This document shows, piece after piece, positions 1-8,900 of a stretch of DNA of 64,000 nt. This DNA comes from Psychrobium sp. MM17-31. GTDB lineage: Bacteria > Pseudomonadota > Gammaproteobacteria > Enterobacterales > Psychrobiaceae. The stretch covers positions 682,001 through 746,000 of the forward strand of contig NZ_JAKRGA010000003.1 of NCBI RefSeq assembly GCF_022347785.1, in the 5' to 3' direction. Below the pieces are notes generated by a model. That model saw only the letters and a program-made list of their open reading frames with translations, was not told the origin of the DNA and made no database searches. Positions within the stretch are counted from its first letter, which is position 1. Each line of letters starts with the position of its first letter. Position numbers and translations under genes: made by a program.

Positions 1-1
1 C

Positions 2-1648
2 TTAAGTAAAAGCTTGCGTCAGTTTCTAACCAACCGACAATTGATTTTACAGGAACAAAGCCAGCACCCGCTCATTGTGCAGTCGATGATGCAATCAACG
101 GTTAATCGCCTAAAAATCGCCGAATACTTTCAGCACCTGCGTTTTTTAGGTGATAAATACCAACTCAGCTTACTCGATTTTGAAGGGCAGTTTATTTACG
201 CCACTAATGATCTCGAAGGCTTTTATCATCACGACGCGCCGTGGCTTCCGCCACTATTAGCAGGTGACATTCCCTCGCACATTAGCGTGAAAAAAATCGG
301 AGAAAACTACTATTGGGTACTCGCCCAAGCCATCGATTATCAAGGTGAAATCGAAGGTGTTATAACTGCAACTATTGCCTTTGAAGACATTCTTAAAAAA
401 ATTGGCGCGCCAGCAGGCTTAACTATTAAGTTTATGCAAAGCAGCACTCTTATAGCTCAGTTGGGTGACATTAACCAAGGCATTACACGCGATATCGATT
501 GGCCGATTGCAGGCTTATCACTACAATTTATCTATGATGACACCCTAATCAATCAGGCAATGAGTGAGCTAATTATTCAGCTCACCGTGCTAATTATTAT
601 CGCCATCTTGATTATATCCTGCCTCGCTTATTACTTCGGCCGCCGCTATTTAGTCGATCCCGTTGAAAAACTCGCGCTAGCAACCACCTCACTCGAAGAC
701 GGCAAAGAGCTATCTGAACTCACCAGTGATATAAAAATCAAAGAGCTATCGCGGCTCACCAAAAGCTTTAACCGCATGAGCCGCACCATTTATCAGCGCG
801 AGCAAGCACTGCTCACCAGCCAAAAAGAGCTATTACAAAGTCATAAAGATCTCAAAGAAAGTGAATCACAACGTATTCAGAATGAGAAAATGGCAAGTCT
901 AGGGATATTAGTGGCTGGTGTCGCCCACGAAATCAATAACCCCATCGGTTTTGTTAAAAGTAATATCGATACGCTACAAGGCTATTGGAGTGATATTTTA
1001 GCGCTGATCGACGAGCTAAAATCGACAATGACTGACGAAACGCTGCAGCAACAATTCGATGAACTCTTTGAGCGTCACGATGCTCAATTTATTATTGACG
1101 ATATTAATCCGCTAATCGACAGTACCAACGACGGTATCGCCCGCGTCACCGAAATAGTTAAAGGTCTAAAAACTTTTGCCCGCAATGATTCGCCAGAAAT
1201 GGTGCTTAGCGATATTAACGAAGGACTCAGAGCCACCTTGGTCATGGCGCAAAATGAACTCAAATATCATTGTGAAATAAAGACTCAATTAGGTGATGTG
1301 CCACCTACATTGATGTTCCCTAGCAAAATCAACCAAGTATTGATGAACTTGTTACACAATGCAGGACAAGCGATTAAAGACAAAGGCATCATTACTATCG
1401 TTAGTGATGTTAAAGATAACGAAATATTTGTACAAATTACCGATACTGGCGAAGGTATCGCGCCAGACAAGCTTAGCGAGATCTTTAATCCGTTTTACAC
1501 CTCCAAACCCGCAGGTCAAGGTACAGGGCTTGGTTTAGCGATAAGCCACAGCATCATGGAACAACACGGGGGCCGTATCGAAGTTGAATCAACAGTCGGC
1601 GAAGGCAGCAGCTTTACTATTTATCTGCCTATCAGCGAACAAAGTTAA
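2..1648 (+). CDS. Membrane sensor histidine kinase, 5' end cut by the window
   Basis: This is an inner-membrane two-component kinase. The frame is open to base 2, so the TTG at 14 is probably not the start and an N-terminal part is missing. Numbered from that TTG, residues 1-185 look like a periplasmic sensor region. A membrane segment spans about 186-206, a HAMP-like stretch follows to about 262, then a short coiled coil. The phospho-acceptor His is near 305 in the motif GVAHEINNP. The C-terminal HATPase has an N box, DTGEGI and GTGLGL. The catalytic half closely resembles the soluble kinase at 21665-22618. Its likely partner is the sigma-54 response regulator at 4124-5590, on the other side of two EPS genes; this pairing is inferred from proximity. 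The sensed signal is unknown. Confidence 0.88.
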   Translation, partial: LSKSLRQFLTNRQLILQEQSQHPLIVQSMMQSTVNRLKIAEYFQHLRFLGDKYQLSLLDFEGQFIYATNDLEGFYHHDAPWLPPLLAGDIPSHISVKKIGENYYWVLAQAIDYQGEIEGVITATIAFEDILKKIGAPAGLTIKFMQSSTLIAQLGDINQGITRDIDWPIAGLSLQFIYDDTLINQAMSELIIQLTVLIIIAILIISCLAYYFGRRYLVDPVEKLALATTSLEDGKELSELTSDIKIKELSRLTKSFNRMSRTIYQREQALLTSQKELLQSHKDLKESESQRIQNEKMASLGILVAGVAHEINNPIGFVKSNIDTLQGYWSDILALIDELKSTMTDETLQQQFDELFERHDAQFIIDDINPLIDSTNDGIARVTEIVKGLKTFARNDSPEMVLSDINEGLRATLVMAQNELKYHCEIKTQLGDVPPTLMFPSKINQVLMNLLHNAGQAIKDKGIITIVSDVKDNEIFVQITDTGEGIAPDKLSEIFNPFYTSKPAGQGTGLGLAISHSIMEQHGGRIEVESTVGEGSSFTIYLPISEQS

Positions 1649-2655
1649 CTTATCTGCTTGGCGCCAAAATACTGCATCGCCACCTGCTCTAGTTTGGCGT
1701 AAAGCTTTGCGGGCAGTAGCTTAACCAAAGCGCCAGCAGTAGTGATCATTGTGCGCTTTGGCTCTTGCGACAAGATCCTAACATCACATATTAGCGCCTT
1801 AACGACCAGTTTAAGTCCAAGCAGTTTATTATCACTTTGAATAGCACGACGCGCCATATAGCGCAGCTGATAGGCTTTGGCCAAGCGATAATAACCGTTA
1901 AACAGCATAGGCGCAGCGGCTTTATTAAGCGCCATAGCCGTCTTCCAGGCACTAAATTGAGCCTCGATATTGGCGGATAAACCACCTTGATTAACTCGAT
2001 AAAACGTCAATGGTTGCTCAATGCCTTCGAATTGCCAACAGGTTGAAATGGCAAGACGTACCCACAATTCAATGTCTTCCGATTGCTTGAGCGACTCAAT
2101 AAAATACATTTTGCGATATTTATTTTCGCCACTGCCATAAAACGCAATATCTTCTAGCGCAGAGCGGCGTATCACTGGGCTTGAACCATTGCCTACCGGA
2201 TTGCGACACAACACGTGTTGCTGCGTAATATCACGTAATCTAGGATACTGACCAATACCTAAATTTTCTCCGTCCTCATTGACAAGTAATGACGGACTAT
2301 AGCTAATTCCCACCTGTGGATTAGCGTTAAGATGTTTAACGTGCAGCTTTAGCTTATCTTCCGCCCAATAATCATCGGCATCGAGCAAGGCAATATACAT
2401 TCCTCGGGCCACATCAATCCCCGTGTTGCGCGCGCCAGACAAGCCGCGATTACGCTGCGACACCACTCTAATACGACAATCGTCATAACCTTTAGCAATG
2501 GCGACGGTATTATCACTACAGCCATCATCAACCAAAATAAGCTCAAATTGCTTAAATGATTGCGCCAGCACCGAATTAATACAGGTTGCGATGTAGGCAT
2601 CGACGTTATACATCGGCACCACGACAGAAACAATTGGGACATTATTAATATTCAT
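1645..2655 (-). CDS. Family 2 glycosyltransferase of the EPS locus
   Basis: This 336-residue cytoplasmic GT-A enzyme probably adds a sugar to the lipid-linked repeat unit. The nucleotide-sugar fold starts at residue 8 with VSVVVPMYN. DDGCSDNT follows near 43-50 and the metal-binding DADD lies near 92-95, while QRNRGLSGARNTG is typical of GT2. The start ATG overlaps the stop of the upstream flippase gene by 11 bases, so the two are translationally coupled. The stop overlaps the convergent kinase gene by 4 bases. Sugar donor and acceptor cannot be read from the sequence. It is a paralogue of the GT2 at 20697-21644. Confidence 0.85.
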   Translation of the reverse strand: MNINNVPIVSVVVPMYNVDAYIATCINSVLAQSFKQFELILVDDGCSDNTVAIAKGYDDCRIRVVSQRNRGLSGARNTGIDVARGMYIALLDADDYWAEDKLKLHVKHLNANPQVGISYSPSLLVNEDGENLGIGQYPRLRDITQQHVLCRNPVGNGSSPVIRRSALEDIAFYGSGENKYRKMYFIESLKQSEDIELWVRLAISTCWQFEGIEQPLTFYRVNQGGLSANIEAQFSAWKTAMALNKAAAPMLFNGYYRLAKAYQLRYMARRAIQSDNKLLGLKLVVKALICDVRILSQEPKRTMITTAGALVKLLPAKLYAKLEQVAMQYFGAKQIS

Positions 2656-3916
2656 TGTTAACTCTCCTTAATAATCGCGTGCCATAAGAAGTTATGACAG
2701 GGGCAATGAAAATGGTGATACAGCAGAGAACGCCTGCGACTAGTAGCGTTTGAGCAAAGACTAACGGTTGCAATGGATTGGCAATCAGCAAACAACTCGC
2801 GCTGATCACTAGGCAGGCAAATCGAATAACGATTTCTTGATGAAAGTGTGCTTGGGCACGCGCTAACGTGCAGCGTGCATCTATCAGTAATGACGGCATC
2901 GCCACTAAGCACATTACAGACACAACAGTGGTCACTGATTGCCATTTAGCATCGAATAACAACGGTAGATAAATCGGAACAGCCACAGCTTGCAACGCAA
3001 AAATGAGTGCGACGGCGCCACTTATGCCGTAAATTAGCAGCAGATGATTGCTTAATGTTTGTTGGCGGTGAAGTTTGCATAAAAACGGATAAAGCGCGGC
3101 ATTAAAGACGTTGCCAAGCGACTGACTTAAGCCAATGCCCGCATTTTTAGCAAAACTATAGAAACCAAATAGTTCTGGCGTCATCACCTTAGCGGCGATA
3201 AAAGTATCGAGATTCAGACGCAAGCTTTTCAATAGCTCGCTACTAAACACCTGCCCCGAACGAGTCACTAATTCTTTTAGCACAGTCCAATCTACCCGCC
3301 ACTCAAATCGTGGTGACGGTAAATGAATGAATAACACGAGCCACAATGTTGAAAACACTAGCTTGCCATAAGCAACCGCCATAATATCTGCGCCATACCA
3401 AGCGAATAGCGCAATCGATAAATTCTCAGCCGTCACACAAATGCCATGGCGAATACCAAAAGCGCGCATGTTATTGTCACGCTGCAATAGAAAAATACGA
3501 ATACTCACCCACGGATACAACAGATAAGTCAGCGCCATCACCCACAGTAATTGCGCAATATCAGGATTGTCATACCAACTGGCCACTGCGCCTGCAAGCG
3601 ACATTTGCAACAAAATAAGCAGCGCACAAATCCCCCATTGGATGACAATGCCATTTTGAACATATTGCACCAGTTGCTGTTCACTACAGCGAATAATCTG
3701 CGGCCCGGCACCCGCTTTTAGCAATAAGGAAAATAAGTCATGACAAGCCAGCGCCAACATCGCCGTGCCATAAGAAACAGGCGCGAGCATAAACGCCAGT
3801 ACAATAATGGTCACGATGCGAGATAACTTAGCGAGAATTTCGGCACCAAAGAGCCAAGCAGCGTTGGAAAATAACAGCGACATAGGCCGCAGCAGTTGTT
3901 TCAAATAAGTCGTCAT
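2645..3916 (-). CDS. Polysaccharide flippase (Wzx-like, MATE/MOP superfamily)
   Basis: This 423-residue integral membrane protein has about 12 hydrophobic segments and an N-terminal stretch (LFSNAAWLFGAEILAKLSR) typical of lipopolysaccharide-repeat flippases. It should move undecaprenyl-linked repeat units across the inner membrane to the Wza/Wzz and ligase-type proteins encoded at 15.7-19.6 kb. The ATG is preceded by AAGGA at a normal distance. It is the first gene of a two-gene minus-strand unit with the GT2 gene. A very weak sigma-54-like site lies 59 bases upstream (3975-3989). Confidence 0.83.
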   Translation of the reverse strand: MTTYLKQLLRPMSLLFSNAAWLFGAEILAKLSRIVTIIVLAFMLAPVSYGTAMLALACHDLFSLLLKAGAGPQIIRCSEQQLVQYVQNGIVIQWGICALLILLQMSLAGAVASWYDNPDIAQLLWVMALTYLLYPWVSIRIFLLQRDNNMRAFGIRHGICVTAENLSIALFAWYGADIMAVAYGKLVFSTLWLVLFIHLPSPRFEWRVDWTVLKELVTRSGQVFSSELLKSLRLNLDTFIAAKVMTPELFGFYSFAKNAGIGLSQSLGNVFNAALYPFLCKLHRQQTLSNHLLLIYGISGAVALIFALQAVAVPIYLPLLFDAKWQSVTTVVSVMCLVAMPSLLIDARCTLARAQAHFHQEIVIRFACLVISASCLLIANPLQPLVFAQTLLVAGVLCCITIFIAPVITSYGTRLLRRVNNEY

Positions 3917-3974
3917 GACGCGATATCCTTGTATGGGGTATCAGCTTTCTTCAGCTAATTTCAACTTATGCTCT

Positions 3975-3989
3975 TCAACTTATGTTCCA
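3975..3989 (-). promoter_or_regulatory. Very weak sigma-54-like site before the flippase
   Basis: Read on the minus strand, this is TGGAACATAAGTTGA. The -24 half is good and the spacing is correct, but the second base of the invariant -12 GC is A. I list it only because four better sites serve the rest of the cluster. Confidence 0.22.
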
Positions 3990-4042
3990 CTCTGCCTTAG
4001 TTTTTAATTGATTGATTTGTAATGATTTTATAACGCAAAAAT

Positions 4043-4093
4043 AAAAAGCCCTATCTCGACATTGCACAATGCAACGCGTAGATAGGGCTTTTT
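4043..4093. terminator. Bidirectional intrinsic terminator
   Basis: A perfect 14-bp stem (AAAAAGCCCTATCT with AGATAGGGCTTTTT) surrounds a loop of about 23 bases and has A and T runs on both sides. It ends the response-regulator transcript. The loop contains ATTGCACAATGCAACGCG, related to the TTGCAATGCG motif found upstream of galU and wza. Confidence 0.85.
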
Positions 4094-4123
4094 CGCAATT
4101 TGGAAAGGAGCAATTAAATCAAT

Positions 4124-5590
4124 TTACGAACTTATTTGCTCACTACTTTCATCTTGCCACTGCTGAATTTTACGATACAAGGTCGATGGACTTACTTCTA
4201 ATTCATTAGCGGCTTTAACCACATTACCGCCATAACGTTTAATAGTTTGCGTAATCGCTTGGCGCTCAATTTGTGCTAACGACATAGTAACCGCATCAGC
4301 TGACGAACTATCATCGGCCACTGACTGACTCTGAATCGGCTGATTAAGCGTCGCTTTAATTGAGCTTGAACGGCTAACGCTTTGCTGTGCTTGTCCTAAC
4401 TGACTTTCGACAATTTTTCTCGACACCATAGGCCCTTGCGACATGACCACACAACTGTGAATAACGTTTTGCAGCTGCCGCACGTTACCTGGCCATTCAT
4501 AATCTAAAATCAGTTGTTGGGCATCACTAGCAAATCCCGCAAACGCTTTATCTTCAAGTTCACTGTAATGCTGCAAGAAATGTTCTGCTAACTTCAAACT
4601 ATCGCGATCACGCTGATTAAGTGGCGGCATAAATAACGAAATAACATTTAAGCGATAAAATAAATCTTCTCTGAGTTTATTTTCTTTGATGGCTTGCTGC
4701 GGATCGCGATTGGTGGCGCACACAAATCGAATATCTGCGTGCTCTTCTTTACCGCTACCGACCTTTTGAAATTTTCCGTCTTGAATAAAACGCAGTAACT
4801 TAGCCTGTAAATTGATATCCATCTCGCCTATTTCATCGAGAAACAAGGTACCGCCGTTAGCCAAACTCGCAGCGCCATCACGATTAGACACCGCACCAGA
4901 GAACGCACCTTTTACATGGCCAAAGATTTCAGATTCCATTAATTCGCTGGGGATCGCCGCACAATTAAGCGCCACAAAAGGTTTATCGCTGCGCTTACTC
5001 AGCTGGTGAATCGCCGCAGCTGCTACTTCTTTACCCGATCCACTTGGGCCGGTAATAAACACCGACGCCTGACTTGGCGCGCATTGCTCAATTGATGAAT
5101 ACACAAATTGCATCGCCACCGAATCACCAATGAAGCCTTCAAAATGCTCCTTGCGATAATACTGATATTGCTCGATAGTGCGGCGCATCAAGGTGCGCTC
5201 TGCCAACACTTGTTGCAGTTGCAGCGCTTGTTTGAGCTTAACAATCAACTCCATGTTGTCCCACGGCTTTTGCAAATAACCCCAAATATGACCGCTATTA
5301 ATTGCGCCCAACACCATATCCATATCGGCATAACCAGTTAAGACAATGCGCACGGTTTCCGGCGCTTTCTTGGCCACCTGCGCCAAGAGTTCATTACCAT
5401 CCATTTGCGGCATTCGCATGTCGGTAACCAACACATCAACGGGAGATTGCTCAATAATTTCTAATGCTTCATGGCCACCATTGGCCGTTAGAATTTCAGC
5501 ATCTAATTTGCGAGCAATACGAGATAACGAGCGCAAAACATCAGGCTCATCATCGACAAAAAGAACACGGGGACGGTTTATATTTTCCAT
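4124..5590 (-). CDS. Sigma-54-dependent response regulator (NtrC family)
   Basis: This 488-residue enhancer-binding protein has a receiver domain at 8-125 with phospho-acceptor Asp57 and Lys108. The AAA+ domain runs from about 150 to 390, with Walker A GPSGSGKE at 181-188, the sigma-54 contact loop GAFSGA at 228-233 and Walker B LFLDE at 249-253. A Fis-type helix-turn-helix lies at about 438-478. The loop has Ser where most family members have Thr. The start has a strong AGGTGAG ribosome site. Its receiver domain resembles that of the H-NOX-linked regulator at 23220-24521. It sits between EPS genes, and four EPS-cluster genes carry sigma-54-like promoters, so it is very likely the EPS activator, comparable to PrsR in PEP-CTERM/EPS loci. 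That role is inferred. Confidence 0.93.
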   Translation of the reverse strand: MENINRPRVLFVDDEPDVLRSLSRIARKLDAEILTANGGHEALEIIEQSPVDVLVTDMRMPQMDGNELLAQVAKKAPETVRIVLTGYADMDMVLGAINSGHIWGYLQKPWDNMELIVKLKQALQLQQVLAERTLMRRTIEQYQYYRKEHFEGFIGDSVAMQFVYSSIEQCAPSQASVFITGPSGSGKEVAAAAIHQLSKRSDKPFVALNCAAIPSELMESEIFGHVKGAFSGAVSNRDGAASLANGGTLFLDEIGEMDINLQAKLLRFIQDGKFQKVGSGKEEHADIRFVCATNRDPQQAIKENKLREDLFYRLNVISLFMPPLNQRDRDSLKLAEHFLQHYSELEDKAFAGFASDAQQLILDYEWPGNVRQLQNVIHSCVVMSQGPMVSRKIVESQLGQAQQSVSRSSSIKATLNQPIQSQSVADDSSSADAVTMSLAQIERQAITQTIKRYGGNVVKAANELEVSPSTLYRKIQQWQDESSEQISS

Positions 5591-5744
5591 AATCTCACCT
5601 CTTGAACGGGCTCTGCGTAGGGTTTATTTGCACCAATTTATTAACAACGCGCTACTCCATGCATTTCTAATAAAATCTAGCTATACAAATAACAATCGCA
5701 GTATGTTTTGATTATGTATTAAAAGGTGACTAAAAACAAAACTT

Positions 5745-5772
5745 TAAAAAAACGACAGCCTAGGCTGTCGCT
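5745..5772 (-). terminator. Intrinsic terminator of galU
   Basis: The perfect palindrome CGACAGCCTAGGCTGTCG is followed on the minus strand by seven T. It lies 35 bases beyond the galU stop. Confidence 0.85.
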
Positions 5773-5804
5773 TTCAATTGCAAATGACGAAAGGCAAAAT
5801 TCTA

Positions 5805-6713
5805 TTAAGCGAGAATCTCCTGTAGCTCAGCTTTAAAAGCATCGCCTAAATTATTATCTCTTAAACCATATTCAACAAACGCCCGCATATAGCCTAATTT
5901 ACTGCCGCAATCGTGAGAGCGTCCCGACATATGAAAGGCTTCGACCATTTCAAGTTGAATCAACTGCTCAATTGCATCGGTCAATTGAATCTCATCGCCA
6001 GCGCCGGGTGGTGTCTGCTCTAATAAGTCCCAAATGGCGCTTGATAATACATAACGGCCAACCACCGCCATGTTCGATGGCGCTTCATCGATAGCAGGTT
6101 TTTCAACGACGCGAATCATTGGTTTTGAGCGCCCTTCAGATAACACACAACCATTGCAATCAGCTACGCCATATTGACTCACTAACTCCTCAGGCACTGG
6201 CTCTACCATAATTTGACTAATGTGATTGTCGTTGAAGCGATTAAGCATTGCCGCTAAGTTTTGTGTTTTTAGATCCGCCGAAGCGTCATCTAAAATCACA
6301 TCCGGTAGCACAACGGCAAATGGCTCATCACCAACAATAGGACGTGCTTTTAATACCGCGTGACCTAAGCCCTTTGCTTCCCCTTGGCGCACCTGAATAA
6401 GTGTCACGTCTTCAGGACAAATCGAATGAATTTCATCGAGCAGTTGACGCTTAAAACGCTGCTCTAACGTGCTTTCCAACTCAAAAGATTTATCAAAATG
6501 GTTTTCTACCGCGTTTTTCGATGAATGTGTCACCAACACAATTTCTTTAATGCCTGCGGCGATACATTCATTGACGATGTATTGAATCATCGGCTTATCG
6601 ACAATCGGCAGCATTTCTTTGGGAATAGCCTTGGTCGCAGGTAACATTCTCGTACCTAAACCCGCAACTGGGATCACTGCTTTCTTTACTGTTTTATTAG
6701 CTAAACCGTTCAT
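5805..6713 (-). CDS. galU: UTP-glucose-1-phosphate uridylyltransferase
   Basis: This cytoplasmic enzyme makes UDP-glucose from UTP and glucose-1-phosphate, supplying the sugar donor for the surrounding EPS genes. The 302-residue product starts MNGLANK. The nucleotidyltransferase signature [16 protein letters not shown] lies near the N terminus, and VEKP and GRYVLSS are present further on. A longer frame to 6758 exists, but AAGGTG sits correctly before the ATG at 6711-6713, so I chose the shorter start. A strong sigma-54 promoter candidate lies 72 bases upstream and a terminator follows. The length is normal for the family. Confidence 0.95.
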   Translation of the reverse strand: MNGLANKTVKKAVIPVAGLGTRMLPATKAIPKEMLPIVDKPMIQYIVNECIAAGIKEIVLVTHSSKNAVENHFDKSFELESTLEQRFKRQLLDEIHSICPEDVTLIQVRQGEAKGLGHAVLKARPIVGDEPFAVVLPDVILDDASADLKTQNLAAMLNRFNDNHISQIMVEPVPEELVSQYGVADCNGCVLSEGRSKPMIRVVEKPAIDEAPSNMAVVGRYVLSSAIWDLLEQTPPGAGDEIQLTDAIEQLIQLEMVEAFHMSGRSHDCGSKLGYMRAFVEYGLRDNNLGDAFKAELQEILA

Positions 6714-6784
6714 GATAGTCACCTTTGTCCTTGCTAAATGTAGCGAATCAAATATCAAATCAATTTATGGTGTAACAAGACATA

Positions 6785-6799
6785 GCGACATCCGTGCCA
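6785..6799 (-). promoter_or_regulatory. Sigma-54 promoter candidate for galU
   Basis: The minus strand reads TGGCACGGATGTCGC, which has a perfect -24 element (TGGCACG), correct spacing and the invariant GC at -12. Transcription would begin near 6773, leaving a leader of about 60 bases before the galU ATG. Confidence 0.68.
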
Positions 6800-6860
6800 C
6801 TACAGCAAGCCATTGTTTATAAATAACAAAGTGATAAATTTGCACATTTAAAATCGCATT

Positions 6861-6911
6861 ATTTTGCATCTTGCAATGCGTAGCACTAATTAGTGCTCGT
6901 ATTTTGCAAAA
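6861..6911. promoter_or_regulatory. Possible enhancer-binding sites between divergent EPS genes
   Basis: This stretch holds ATTTTGCATC, TTGCAATGCG (6871-6880) and ATTTTGCAAAA (6901-6911). CGCATTGCAA, the exact reverse complement of the second motif, and ATTTTGCAAAC recur upstream of wza at 15476-15508. The distance of roughly 70-110 bases to the flanking sigma-54 sites is right for activator sites. The rest of the 328-base gap between galU and the next gene holds only the two promoter candidates. Confidence 0.4.
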
Positions 6912-6984
6912 CAACACAGCACCACAACCTCCGACCAAAATTGAAAATCAATATAATTCAATGGATTAACAAAAAATAGTGAAC

Positions 6985-6999
6985 AGGAATACTAATTGC
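6985..6999 (+). promoter_or_regulatory. Weaker sigma-54 promoter candidate
   Basis: AGGAATACTAATTGC has GG at -24 and a consensus TTGC at -12 with exact spacing, but the -24 half is otherwise poor. Transcription would start near 7011, about 31 bases before the glycosyltransferase gene. Confidence 0.38.
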
Positions 7000-7041
7000 T
7001 ATCAGCCTTAAGGACGTTAATTTTAACTGACTGGAGGCCCT

Positions 7042-7866
7042 ATGATGGAAGCACCCTTTCAAGCAGAAGCGAAAACATCGCGCCATACCACGCTGGTATT
7101 TAGCATTGCCTTAAATGGATATCAATGGCGTTACTTTAAACACCTTGCATCACATCGCGCCTATGCAGAAAGGCACGACTATCACTACGAAGTTGTCACC
7201 AAACCATTTTACTCGCCAATGGGTATCGAGTGCTGCTGGCTCAAACTCACCTTAATGTACACCGCACTGCGCGCCGGCTATCAACAGGTGATGTTCGTCG
7301 ATGCCGATGCCTATATTAATGACAACTGCCCGCCGCTAAATACCGTTTTTGTGCCAGCGAAATCCATTTACATGGCTAAGGGTTACTCACATCGATTTAA
7401 TTCAGGCGTAATGATTATTCGCAATTGTCCGCAGGCGCGAAGTTGGTTGAAACGCATTATTACCCACCGCCATGAAAAGGTAGAGCCGCAATACGATGTT
7501 GGTTGGGGGGAAAATAGTCATGTCATCAGCCACAGCGAAGGGTGTCGATTTATTAAAGAAATCCCTCAAGAATGGAATAACACGAGCAGCTATTACCTAA
7601 CGGATTTCATTAGACACCACAACTACGGCCCACTGCGCAGTGGCTCAATAGAGCGAGCAACACATTACCTGATGTTTGTGTTGGCCAATAAGATAGCTAG
7701 ACTACAACGCTTGTTTACCAAACAGCGTAAAAAGTCTCGCCGCGATGATTTGCTGCTTGAGCAAACCCAGAAAACATTACACAACTTTCCCAACTTTTGT
7801 CATCGCGCTATTAATGAGTCGCCGCAAACCGCCAATTCACCACTTAATTCGCGCCTCGCAAAATGA
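7042..7866 (+). CDS. Putative DXD glycosyltransferase of the EPS locus
   Basis: This 274-residue soluble protein has a GT-A-like layout. A beta strand near 16-24 is followed by helix residues with YAERHDYHY (41-49), which is typical of the GMA12/MNN10 (GT34) and related families. A metal-binding DAD sits at 87-89 in MFVDADAY, and FNSGVMIIR follows at about 119-127, as in GT8/GT34 enzymes. Two ATG codons are adjacent; GGAGG at 7033-7037 fits the second (7045) slightly better. The C-terminal 60 residues are basic and may be a membrane-association tail. Donor and acceptor are unknown. It probably extends the EPS repeat unit. Assignment to a single GT family is uncertain. Confidence 0.75.
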   Translation: MMEAPFQAEAKTSRHTTLVFSIALNGYQWRYFKHLASHRAYAERHDYHYEVVTKPFYSPMGIECCWLKLTLMYTALRAGYQQVMFVDADAYINDNCPPLNTVFVPAKSIYMAKGYSHRFNSGVMIIRNCPQARSWLKRIITHRHEKVEPQYDVGWGENSHVISHSEGCRFIKEIPQEWNNTSSYYLTDFIRHHNYGPLRSGSIERATHYLMFVLANKIARLQRLFTKQRKKSRRDDLLLEQTQKTLHNFPNFCHRAINESPQTANSPLNSRLAK

Positions 7867-7963
7867 AAATGGATTTTTATTCTGCGAGTAAATTAATTAT
7901 TTAAAAACTCAACACAAACCATAAAACAACGTAATTTCAATAACTTAATAAAAATTAAAATAT

Positions 7964-7978
7964 TGGCACAACCTAAGC
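7964..7978 (+). promoter_or_regulatory. Sigma-54 promoter candidate for wecG and the sugar transferase
   Basis: TGGCACAACCTAAGC matches -24 fully (TGGCAC), has exact spacing and keeps the GC of the -12 element, followed by AA. The predicted start is near 7990, giving a 48-base leader. The remainder of the 171-base gap is AT-rich with nothing else recognisable. Confidence 0.7.
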
Positions 7979-8037
7979 AACCAGCAGTATAGAACAAACA
8001 AAAACAGCAATACCAACCTTTAACAAGGAGTGTATTT

Positions 8038-8898
8038 ATGAAAACTGCAAGCGTAAATAAATCACCGTCAGCCACAAATTCACTATTAAATTTATGGCAA
8101 CGCGTTACAGCAATTAAACCAGCTAACCACAATAAGCCGCGCGTGAATAATGCGCCTTATATCGTCAAGCTATTTGGACTTGATATTCGCAACGTCAGTA
8201 AAACGCAGGCGGTTAATTGGATGACGACTAAAGCCAATCCACTTGGCCCCAAAGTTGGCTTTTTCGTTAATGCCCATTCCATAAATCTCGCGGTTGAACA
8301 TGCCGAATTTAATCACCAGCTAAACCAAGCCGATGCCCTGTTTGCAGATGGTAGCGGCATGCGCATGGCAGCACGTCATACTAACTATCAGCTGCAAGAT
8401 AACGTTAATGGCACAGACGTGCTGCCACTGTTGTGTCAACAGTGTATCAATCACAAGCGCTCTATTTATCTACTTGGCGCAGCGCCGGGTGTGGCACGTG
8501 AGATGCGTGATAACCTCATTCGCGATTTTCCCAAACTTAGCATCGCGGGCTATCAGCACGGTTTCATTAACGATAGCGATAATCAGCAAGTCATTAACGC
8601 AATTAACGATAGCCATTGTGATGTGTTGCTCGTGGCTATGGGTTCACCGCTGCAAGAGCGCTGGATCAACCAGCACAAAGATAAACTGCAATGCCGCACA
8701 GTGTTAGCTGTCGGCGGTTTATTCGACTTTTTCAGCGGCAACATTCCACGCGCACCGTTATGGCTACGCAGCCTAGGTGGCGAATGGTTGTGGCGTTTAA
8801 TGCAAGAGCCCCGCGTTAAATTCAAACGCTACGTCGTTGGCAATCCCCTATTTCTATTTCGCACTTACGTTCTTGGCTTAGCTAAGAAAGGAGCTTAA
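8038..8898 (+). CDS. WecG/TagA/CpsF family glycosyltransferase (GT26)
   Basis: This 286-residue cytoplasmic transferase normally adds N-acetylmannosamine or its uronic acid to a lipid-linked sugar. Family features are VNAHSINLA near 80-90, the acidic ADALFADGSGM near 97-107, the YLLGAAPGV loop, VLLVAMGSPLQERW and GGLFDFFSGNIPRAP. About 45 N-terminal residues precede the domain and look disordered. AAGGAG lies before the ATG. The next gene, a priming sugar transferase, starts after only 2 bases, so the two act as a unit that likely performs the first two steps of repeat-unit assembly. Confidence 0.9.
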   Translation: MKTASVNKSPSATNSLLNLWQRVTAIKPANHNKPRVNNAPYIVKLFGLDIRNVSKTQAVNWMTTKANPLGPKVGFFVNAHSINLAVEHAEFNHQLNQADALFADGSGMRMAARHTNYQLQDNVNGTDVLPLLCQQCINHKRSIYLLGAAPGVAREMRDNLIRDFPKLSIAGYQHGFINDSDNQQVINAINDSHCDVLLVAMGSPLQERWINQHKDKLQCRTVLAVGGLFDFFSGNIPRAPLWLRSLGGEWLWRLMQEPRVKFKRYVVGNPLFLFRTYVLGLAKKGA

Positions 8899-8900
8899 TC

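Noticed and set aside
5346..5711. 121-codon plus-strand frame opposite the response regulator
   Set aside because: It is a shadow of the receiver-domain coding strand, which has clear family motifs.
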